The notes beneath the pieces are model-generated. The model was given only the letters and a program-made list of their open reading frames with translations. It did not search any database and was not told the DNA's origin. The position numbers were made by a program, and so were the translations under genes. Of a stretch of DNA of 35,694 bases, positions 16,829-22,863 are shown piece after piece (within the stretch, counting starts at the first letter, position 1; the number at the start of each line of letters is the position of its first letter). Source of the DNA: Pseudomonadota bacterium (GTDB taxonomy: Bacteria; Desulfobacterota; Desulfobulbia; Desulfobulbales; Desulfocapsaceae); contig JAHJLI010000056.1 of assembly GCA_018821785.1 (NCBI GenBank), positions 1 through 35,694 of the forward strand, given 5' to 3'.

Positions 16829-17121
16829 GGGGACGTTGTTGATTAGTTCATTAGCCTTCCTCTGAGAGCGGTATTCCGGCTAATTACCTCCTCTCCCCGT
16901 TTTGCCGAGAAACTCACACCCGAGCGAGTCATGTTCAACGTTCTGGCAAATGCTACCCCAGAAAAATTACACTCCTTTATTGCCAGATAACAGATAGCTG
17001 CCCTCACATCGACAAGCTCTTTAATCCTGTTCCTCTGACGTAATAATTCCACCTTGACATCCAACATCTCGGCTGCTCTCCGCATTATGTCAAATATTTT
17101 GAGGTAAAAACATCACCAGAT
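16829..17121 (-). mobile_element. REP/Y1-type transposase element remnant, copy 2
   Basis: It starts at its outer end with GGGGACGTTGTTGATTAGTT. The minus strand encodes an intact transposase C-terminus at 16843-17085: KAELL-like helix MLDVKVELLRQRNRIKELVD, then VRAAICYLAIKECNFSGVAF and LNMTRSGVSFSAKRGEE. This is the DnaA-like helix-turn-helix found at the C-terminus of many REP-associated (IS200/Y1-like) transposases. Homology to copy 3 fades near 17121, where IS1634-type sequence begins. The catalytic HUH domain is missing. Confidence 0.78.
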
Positions 17122-17130
17122 CAAGGAATG

Positions 17131-17370
17131 AAGGTTGTTGCTAAAGAAGAGGCCATGGCAGAAACAAAACCCTATTACGGATATTTTGCCCTCGTCAGCA
17201 ATGACATAAAGAAGCGGTGTCGGCCTTGGAGATCTACCGAAACAAGGATCTGGTGGAAAAGGCTTTTGAGAATCTGAAAGAACGGCTCAACCTGCGCCGA
17301 ATGGCTTGTCTCATCGGAACAAAGCCTGGACGGTAAACTCTTCGTGCAGTTTGTTGCTTTTATTTATTAG
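17131..17370 (+). pseudogene. IS1634-type (IS4 superfamily) transposase C-terminal remnant
   Basis: The plus strand reads KVVAKEEAMAETKPYYGYFA then LVSNDIK; after a frameshift ALEIYRNKDLVEKAFENLKE and RLNLRRM; after a second frameshift LVSSEQSLDGKLFVQFVAFIY and a stop. The YRxKxxVEKAFxNLK block is the conserved region around the catalytic Glu of IS1634-family DDE transposases. Two frameshifts and the missing N-terminal two thirds make it non-functional. It abuts REP-type copy 2. Confidence 0.82.
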
Positions 17371-17405
17371 TCCTATATCACAAAAAATACAGGAAAACGC
17401 TTATG

Positions 17406-18140
17406 TTATAGTTCCCGAAAAGAATATGGTCCAAGAAGTCTTTCTTTTGTGGATACAATCATGGGGGTTACCGGATTCATAGCAAAATAAGAATCACTTA
17501 TCTTTACTGGCTGCTGATCAACAGATTCGGGTTGCAAGCTTCGCTCTTCATAAATGTCAAATCTGGTACCACAGAGGACAAAATATTTTGAGCAGATTGA
17601 GTTGGCGGTGTTTGCATACTTCAGCTTCTTGTTGACAGAAATAATCTTTGGGTTTTTAAGCGTCATAAACCCTTCGTGGAAACTCGTGATTTCTTTCTTG
17701 CCGGTTCGGGGATTGACCAGGTAGTTGCCGAAACTTAATTCGCAATCCCCTTCGAGCTCAAATCTTCCCAAGGAACACTTGAGCCTGAATCTAAACAATT
17801 TATCCTCCAGACCCTTGTCGTATTTCTTTTGTCTCTGCTTTGCCAAATCAGGGCCGTATATATCCTCCCCTATTCCATAAATGAAGTTAATGAAGCCAAA
17901 AGGGATATTCAGGACTGCATCCTTGGTTCTTCGAAGGGTTCCAGAGTATCTGTCGTATCTCAATATTTCCCCCCTCATCAAAAAGCTTTGGAATTTCTTT
18001 CTCAAACCTACTTTTTTAAATTCATCAACTTCATAACCATAGGACCTGAAAGGTTCATCGAAAATATTCCCGATTCTGCTTCCGACAATAACATCTCCGG
18101 AAATGATCTCATTGCGAGTGACAACACCAATCCTTCTCAT
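17406..18140 (-). CDS. Hypothetical protein between two copies of the REP-type element
   Basis: A 244-residue, basic, probably soluble protein that I do not recognise. It begins MRRIGVVTRNEIISGDVIVG and contains FGFINFIYGIGEDIYGPDLA, then KQRQKKYDKGLEDKLFRFRL and GRFELEGDCELSFGNYLVNP; three cysteines cluster near SICSKYFVLCGTRFDIYEE. I chose the ATG at 18140, which has AAGGA 8 nt upstream; the frame extends to a TTG at 18257 without support. The gene is AT-rich compared with flanking housekeeping genes. It lies between element copy 2 plus the IS1634 remnant on one side and element copy 3 on the other, so it may be acquired cargo. No signal peptide or membrane helix is evident. Confidence 0.6.
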   Translation of the reverse strand: MRRIGVVTRNEIISGDVIVGSRIGNIFDEPFRSYGYEVDEFKKVGLRKKFQSFLMRGEILRYDRYSGTLRRTKDAVLNIPFGFINFIYGIGEDIYGPDLAKQRQKKYDKGLEDKLFRFRLKCSLGRFELEGDCELSFGNYLVNPRTGKKEITSFHEGFMTLKNPKIISVNKKLKYANTANSICSKYFVLCGTRFDIYEERSLQPESVDQQPVKISDSYFAMNPVTPMIVSTKERLLGPYSFREL

Positions 18141-18389
18141 CGAATGGTTCCTTATCCTGGAGGAGAAAATACAGCACCGGTCTCTTTGAATTACTTCAGT
18201 GGCTGACAGTTGCGCAACAGTAACAGAAAACTGGAGAAGGCGGAAATAAAAAGTCAAGAATTGGTCCTTGCTTTATTTTTGTCAATTTTCCTGTATAGTT
18301 GACTGAATGAAGGCAAGGTTATGATCTTCCCTTTCTATTGACCCTCATTGTTGGTCAGTGTTACCACCTAAGCTTATCGTGCGGAACTA

Positions 18390-18987
18390 GGGGACGTTGT
18401 TGATGAGTTGATTAGCCTTCCTCTGAGAGCGGTATTCCGGCCAATTAACTTACCGCTACACTCACACCCGAGCGAGTCATGTTCAACGCTCTGGCAACTG
18501 CAACCCCAGAAAAATTATACTCCCTTACGCCAGATAATAGATAGCTGCCCTCACATCGACAAGATCTTTAATCTTGTTCCTCTGACGTAATAATTCCACC
18601 TTGACGTCCAACATCTCGGCTGCTTTCTGCATTATGCCGTCAATTGATATTTTGGGAACGAGAATTTCATCAGTCTCCGTCTTCCACCAAAGACTTTCAA
18701 CAAATTCTCCACTGCTAAGGATTCTTTCGTCATACGCTGCACTTTCACCTGAGTTTTGGACACCCTGGGATCGGTGCAGTCCGCCACCGACAAGATCTTC
18801 TCGATGGCCGTGCTTAATGCCGTCAAGGACGAATTCCCGGTATTTCTGTCGGGTACTTTTTTTTCTTTGACCAAAAAGCAGCAAGACTTCATCGATACTT
18901 TGCCGGACAATTCCTGAGTTCCCATCAGCGCCGCATGCCCGCACCATGGCTAGATGTCAAGTTAGTCAACTAATCAACAGCGTCCCC
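18390..18987 (-). mobile_element. REP/Y1-type element, copy 3, with both inverted ends (598 bp, internally deleted)
   Basis: The left end GGGGACGTTGTTGATGAGTT starts at 18390 and the right end is its inverted copy, ending CAACAGCGTCCCC at 18987; the two 21-bp ends agree at 19 positions. Between them the minus strand keeps only the C-terminal part of the transposase. The remaining length is far too short for the HUH nuclease domain, so this is a non-autonomous, MITE-like derivative. The right end lies 14 bp beyond the stop codon of msrAB. Confidence 0.82.
18525..18947 (-). pseudogene. Transposase C-terminal fragment inside element copy 3
   Basis: The minus strand reads IDEVLLLFGQRKKSTRQKYR, then EFVLDGIKHGHREDLVGGGL, DERILSSGEFVESLW and MLDVKVELLRQRNKIKDLVD. 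These are the post-catalytic blocks of REP-associated Y1 transposases (YRxFVxDGIxxGxRxxLVGGGL and DERILGxGxFV). An internal deletion has fused the element's leader to this C-terminal part, and a later frameshift breaks the DnaA-like end that is intact in copy 2. Confidence 0.82.
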
Positions 18988-19001
18988 TGGATCCAGCAGG
19001 A

Positions 19002-20081
19002 TTATTTACGGAACAATGCAGTGAATTCCTCAAAACCCTCCTGGTCAAGTTTATCGACCGGGATAAATCGAAGCGCTGCCGAATTGATGCAATATCGTAA
19101 CCCGGTTGGCGCCGGGCCGTCGTTGAAGACGTGGCCCAGATGCGAATTCCCCTTCTTGCTGCGTACTTCGGTTCTCACCATGAAAAATGCCTTATCCGAG
19201 AGCTCGACGACATTGTCCTTTACCAGGGGCTGGGTGAAACTCGGCCAGCCGGTTCCCGAATCAAACTTGTCCACTGAACTGAACAGCGCTTCCCCGGAGA
19301 CGATATCGACATAGATACCGGGCTCCTTGTTGTTCCAATAGATATTCTCGAAAGGCGGTTCGGTGCCGTTCTCCTGGGTTACGCTGTACTGCAGGGGGGT
19401 GAGTCGGTTGCGCAGATCGTTGGGATTGTTTTCCTGCACGGCTTTGACCTCTTTGCCTTGCCAAATCTTTTTGAGATAGTCGTCGCGTCCGGACCCGCTT
19501 CGGTAGAGGGTGTAGCGCAGCACATTGTTCTTGTAAAAATCCTGGTGGTACTCCTCTGCCGCCCAGAATTCTGGGGCAGGTTCGATCTGTGTCACTATCG
19601 GGCCTGGAAAAATCCCGCTGCTCTGTAGATGGCCTTTTGATTCTTCGGCCAGTTTTTTCTGGCTGTCGTTGTAATAGAATATTCCGCTAATATAGGAATG
19701 ACCACGATCGAAGAATTGGCCTCCGGCATCGGTTGGATCGATTTGGTGCCAAAAGACGTTAAGTAGTTGTTCATAGGAAATTATTTGCGGATCATAGATG
19801 ATCTGTACTACCTCAATGTGTCCTCCTGCGCCGTAGTCCTGGTAGGAGGGATTCTTCGTTGTCCCACCAGCATAACCCGAGGTGACGGAATGTACTCCGT
19901 CAAGCGCCTCAAAGGGTTTTTCCATACACCAGAAACAGCCGCCAGCAAAAAGGGCTTTTTCGGATGTTTGAGCCGTTTCTTGTTCTCCCGTTTGGCCTTT
20001 ATTGCCTGCGATTCCGCTGATTGTCCCTATGACAAGAAGGATGGCACTGAAACATAGGGTGATAAATATGTAGTTTTTCAT
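19002..20081 (-). CDS. msrAB: Exported peptide methionine sulfoxide reductase, MsrA-MsrB fusion
   Basis: A 359-residue bifunctional enzyme that reduces both S- and R-methionine sulfoxide in proteins. An N-terminal hydrophobic segment (about 3-22) directs it across the membrane, as a cleaved signal or an anchor. The MsrA domain (about 43-200) carries [17 protein letters not shown] with catalytic Cys49 and a family block [11 protein letters not shown]. The MsrB domain (about 215-357) carries [28 protein letters not shown] and [11 protein letters not shown] with catalytic Cys331. The zinc-binding CxxC pairs of many MsrB proteins are absent ([10 protein letters not shown] replaces them), as in the Neisseria PilB type. 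I start at 20081, with GGAG 5 nt upstream; the longer frame to 20150 lacks a ribosome-binding site. A Fur-box-like sequence lies about 106 bp upstream. Electrons would come from a thioredoxin-like partner not seen here. Confidence 0.93.
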   Translation of the reverse strand: MKNYIFITLCFSAILLVIGTISGIAGNKGQTGEQETAQTSEKALFAGGCFWCMEKPFEALDGVHSVTSGYAGGTTKNPSYQDYGAGGHIEVVQIIYDPQIISYEQLLNVFWHQIDPTDAGGQFFDRGHSYISGIFYYNDSQKKLAEESKGHLQSSGIFPGPIVTQIEPAPEFWAAEEYHQDFYKNNVLRYTLYRSGSGRDDYLKKIWQGKEVKAVQENNPNDLRNRLTPLQYSVTQENGTEPPFENIYWNNKEPGIYVDIVSGEALFSSVDKFDSGTGWPSFTQPLVKDNVVELSDKAFFMVRTEVRSKKGNSHLGHVFNDGPAPTGLRYCINSAALRFIPVDKLDQEGFEEFTALFRK

Positions 20082-20528
20082 ATCTGCTCCGTGAGTGTGA
20101 TGAGGGAAGCAGGAGAATGATAAATTTCCGTATCCCCTGCGATAGGCCATAGGCGTCGAAACGTTCGAGTACTGCTATAGGCTTATGAGAATGATAATCA
20201 GTTTTAGCGTTTGATAAAGGGTCTCAGGTAGAAGTGATTGGCGCAAGGCAGGGAGTGTTCTCGAGAAGTTACCACAACAAAGAGTAAAGCAAGAGTTTTC
20301 GAGTGATAAGGGTCGGTATCAAAGATAAATTCGTAGAATCGAGAAAAATCATATGTGATAGATATGTAACAATAATATTACCAGACATGGACCCGACATG
20401 GGCAATATATTAGGCCAAATGTAGGCCGATTCCTCCAGATGTCCACTATAATGCTTACTGTGTCTCATGTATAAACAAAGAAAACAAAGCAATCTTGCAT
20501 TTATTCATATACCAAGGAGGAACAGACA
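20082..20528. other. Divergent intergenic region between msrAB and the small secreted gene
   Basis: It holds the Fur-box-like site at 20187-20205, a TATAAT at 20447-20452 without a good -35 partner, and short direct repeats (GACATGG at about 20382 and 20395, TAGGCC at 20411 and 20422). No protein-coding gene is supportable. Confidence 0.45.
20187..20205 (-). promoter_or_regulatory. Fur-box-like operator upstream of msrAB
   Basis: GAGAATGATAATCAGTTTT matches the 19-bp Fur consensus GATAATGATAATCATTATC at 15 positions, including the central AATGATAATCA. It lies 106 bp upstream of the msrAB start codon. It suggests control by Fur or a PerR-like regulator, which would fit an oxidative-repair enzyme. 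Confidence 0.45.
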
Positions 20529-20867
20529 ATGCAGATATTGAAGAACATGAAATTGGCAGTGGTGGCAGTTCTTGTTATTGGAACAATGGCTATAGAGAGT
20601 GAGGCACAGGGGCGTGGGATCGAAGTGTTTTTGCCTCCACCACCTCCTCTACCGTCGGTCGAGTTTTCGTTCAACAATCGTGTTCAGCACCGCGACGAAT
20701 ACAGGCCGCGTCACCGGTCTTCCCAGGTTTGCTGGGAGGAGGTTGTAAGGGTGGAAAGGCGGCACGGGGGCTACCGGAATGAGACAAGAACAGTGTGCAG
20801 GGACAGGGGGCGAGGTCATAATGATGGCGGGTGGAGAGATGAACATCGCAACAGATACCGATGGTAA
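20529..20867 (+). CDS. Small secreted Pro/Arg-rich protein, function unknown
   Basis: A 112-residue protein with a signal peptide (MQILKNMKLAVVAVLVIGTM, cleavage probably after ESEAQ) and a strong ribosome-binding site (AAGGAGG). The mature part has a proline run (LPPPPPLPSVEFSF) and then an Arg/His-rich tail with two cysteines spaced 26 residues apart (QVCWEEVV ... TRTVCRDRG), which could form one disulfide in the periplasm. The tail is very basic (RDEHRNRYRW at the end). It resembles small YXWGXW-like or metal-stress-type periplasmic proteins only in general composition, and I do not assign it. It is probably monocistronic: a strong hairpin follows. Confidence 0.7.
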   Translation: MQILKNMKLAVVAVLVIGTMAIESEAQGRGIEVFLPPPPPLPSVEFSFNNRVQHRDEYRPRHRSSQVCWEEVVRVERRHGGYRNETRTVCRDRGRGHNDGGWRDEHRNRYRW

Positions 20868-20913
20868 CAGGTGGAAAACAAGATAGAGTTCACAACTAAC
20901 CGATAAAAACCTG

Positions 20914-20955
20914 CAAGGGATCATGCCTGCGCTGTCAAGCAGTCATGATCCCTTG
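20914..20955 (+). terminator. Hairpin after the small secreted gene
   Basis: CAAGGGATCATG at 20914-20925 pairs perfectly with CATGATCCCTTG at 20944-20955; an inner CTGC/GCAG pair extends the stem. It begins 47 bp after the stop codon and is followed by TGTTTGTTG. Confidence 0.65.
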
Positions 20956-21127
20956 TGTTTGTTGTGCCGTAGCAATCTCGGTTTTAAGATCAGAGCAGGA
21001 GGTGTAAGAATATGATATTTGGTATTTTTTGCTGTGAGGCGGGACGAAACAAACAAAAAACGGACGTAATTTTCGTAACGCCACATCCCCCCAAATTGGT
21101 GTCAACCTCAAGATTCTCCTGACAGTA

Positions 21128-21520
21128 ATGCTTTATCGAATCCTTGCCGATCTGGTTGTGCTGCTACACCTGCTGTTTATTCTCTTCGTAATTGCCGGAG
21201 GATTTCTGGGCCTGCACCGGGGTTGGCTGGTTTTGCTGCATCTACCGGCCGTTCTTTGGGGTGTTTACATCGAGTTTTCAGGGAAAATCTGTCCGTTAAC
21301 GCCCCTTGAAAACCATTTCAGTCAATTGGCCGGCAGGCAAGGATATTCCTCCGGGTTCATTGAGCGCTATCTGCTTCCCATCATCTATCCCGCTGGGCTG
21401 ACCGGTGATATCCAGCTCTTCCTGGGTTTCTTTGTCCTAGTTGTCAACCTTGGGGTATATTTTTTGCTCATCCGTCGATATCGCTCTCATATTCCAGAAA
21501 ATGCCGTTGTCAAAAAATGA
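21128..21520 (+). CDS. DUF2784 family membrane protein
   Basis: A 130-residue protein with three hydrophobic segments at about 5-28, 32-50 and 95-118. The sequence matches the DUF2784 pattern: MLYRILADLVVLLHLLFILF, then HLPAVLWGVYIEFSGKICPL and TPLENHFSQLAGRQGYSSGF, then FIERYLLPIIYP. The family is small, widespread in Proteobacteria and of unknown function; it is an inner-membrane protein by prediction. The single Cys sits in the conserved GKICPLTPLE motif. No good Shine-Dalgarno precedes the ATG. It stands alone between a terminator hairpin and the cupin gene 159 bp downstream. Confidence 0.88.
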   Translation: MLYRILADLVVLLHLLFILFVIAGGFLGLHRGWLVLLHLPAVLWGVYIEFSGKICPLTPLENHFSQLAGRQGYSSGFIERYLLPIIYPAGLTGDIQLFLGFFVLVVNLGVYFLLIRRYRSHIPENAVVKK

Positions 21521-21679
21521 TATGGCAGTGAAAATGTCTTCAAGGCATTGGTTTTTATTAAGGCACGTTTCTCAGTAATGGTGTTATTTTCGGCAAAGTG
21601 GTATTATTGACAGATTGTGCGATTGACGAATTGGTCAGAAAGAGAAGATTTTTTTCAGAAAGAAAAGATGAGGCTGAAG

Positions 21680-22033
21680 ATGTTTGAAAAGCAGAGTGAA
21701 GTTGGTTACATGCGAGCGATCGATGGGATCGAGCAGAAGACCCTGGTGTATGGCGAAAAGACCCTGATGGTAGAATTTCGTCTGCATAAAGGTGCCATTC
21801 TGCCGTTGCATGCCCATCCCCATGAACAGAGCGGATATCTGGTAAACGGGCGGATCCGGTTGACCAGCGGGACTGAGGTTCATTTGGTTGCGCCAGGCGA
21901 TAGCTGGTGTATCGCTGGTGGTGTTAAACATGGCGCCGAGATTGTTGAGGATTCGGTGGCGATTGAAGTTTTTGCTCCGGTACGCAAGGAATATCTGCCT
22001 CTGCCTGAATCCCGTCGGTCGGAAGTCGATTGA
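21680..22033 (+). CDS. Single-domain cupin protein
   Basis: A 117-residue protein made of one cupin barrel. Motif 1 reads LPLHAHPHEQSGYLVNGRI (HxH and E metal ligands at about residues 45-51, then the conserved G), and motif 2 reads APGDSWCIAGGVKHGAEI with the third His. All usual metal ligands are present, so it probably binds a divalent metal; the substrate is unknown. Small proteins of this kind include dioxygenases, isomerases and sugar-binding regulators. I chose 21680 (GAGG 6 nt upstream) over the GTG at 21617 and the ATG at 21668. A convergent CBS-domain gene lies downstream. Confidence 0.85.
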   Translation: MFEKQSEVGYMRAIDGIEQKTLVYGEKTLMVEFRLHKGAILPLHAHPHEQSGYLVNGRIRLTSGTEVHLVAPGDSWCIAGGVKHGAEIVEDSVAIEVFAPVRKEYLPLPESRRSEVD

Positions 22034-22097
22034 AAGGAGGATTTTCAGAAACCAGTAGGGTAAAAAACTGCCTGTATTGCCGGAAGTTACCTTCAAT

Positions 22098-22150
22098 GGG
22101 CTGCAAACCCATCCGGGGCTAGGAAGCTGAACCCGCATAATTTGCAGCCC
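22098..22150. terminator. Inverted repeat between convergent cupin and CBS genes
   Basis: GGGCTGCAAA at 22098-22107 and TTTGCAGCCC at 22141-22150 are perfect 10-bp arms with a 33-nt loop. A second small hairpin (ACCGCCGC/GTGGCGGT, 22152-22179) touches the CBS gene stop. The position suggests a bidirectional terminator, but neither strand has a T-run. Confidence 0.4.
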
Positions 22151-22178
22151 TACCGCCGCGTTCGGTGAGTGGTGGCGG

Positions 22179-22646
22179 TTAGTGAATCAGCAATTTTGTC
22201 AAGGCAGTATACACATCTCGCAAGTAAATAATACCAACCACCTTTCCGTCACTCCTGGTGACCGGCAAGCGCCTGATCTGATCGGTAAGCAGTATATCTG
22301 CGCAACGCAGGAGGGTTTCTTCGGCGGCGATAATTCTCACGTCATCGCTCATTATCTGATTGACGGTCGTCGATTCGGCGAGCACCGATTTTTCTTGGCG
22401 CAGAGAATCCCAGTCTATATGACTGTGATGCTCTTCGAAATACATATGCGAAGGAATAATGAGGCGGAGAATATCCTTTGTTGAGACGATGCCGACGAGG
22501 TTCATGGCGGAATCAAGGACAACAATGCCGTTTACCGAGAGGCCGTGGCCACGTTTGGTCGACTCCATAACCTGGATGGCTTCGCGTACTGTCATTTCCG
22601 GGGTCAGCCAGTTCTTGATGGGTTCCATAATGTCTTTGACCTTCAT
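22179..22646 (-). CDS. CBS-domain pair protein
   Basis: A 155-residue protein consisting of two CBS domains. The first spans about 5-65 (MEPIKNWLTPEMTVREAIQV ... GIVVLDSAMNLVGIVSTKDI) and the second about 95-153 (IMSDDVRIIAAEETLLRCAD ... RRLPVTRSDGKVVGIIYLRD). CBS pairs bind adenine nucleotides and act as energy or redox-state sensors, either alone or by docking onto partners; no partner domain is fused here. The start at 22646 follows GGAGGGAGT; the frame is open to 22778 but has no signal for an earlier start. The linker MYFEEHHSHIDWDSLRQE between the domains is His/acidic-rich. Confidence 0.88.
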   Translation of the reverse strand: MKVKDIMEPIKNWLTPEMTVREAIQVMESTKRGHGLSVNGIVVLDSAMNLVGIVSTKDILRLIIPSHMYFEEHHSHIDWDSLRQEKSVLAESTTVNQIMSDDVRIIAAEETLLRCADILLTDQIRRLPVTRSDGKVVGIIYLRDVYTALTKLLIH

Positions 22647-22863
22647 ACTCCCTCCATTTCCATAATCTATCTTTTTAAGGCCCGTGACAGCCCTATCACA
22701 TCTTCTAATTGGCAGAAGATTTGTTGGATGAGATGATGTTAAAATGGTAACACAAAACTGACGACATAAGCAATGCATCGTCTGAGTATCTTGTGAGCGT
22801 TTCTTTTAACAGAGAGAACTCATAGGATGGCATATCTGTTATTGTCAATGTTGCAGGAGAGGG

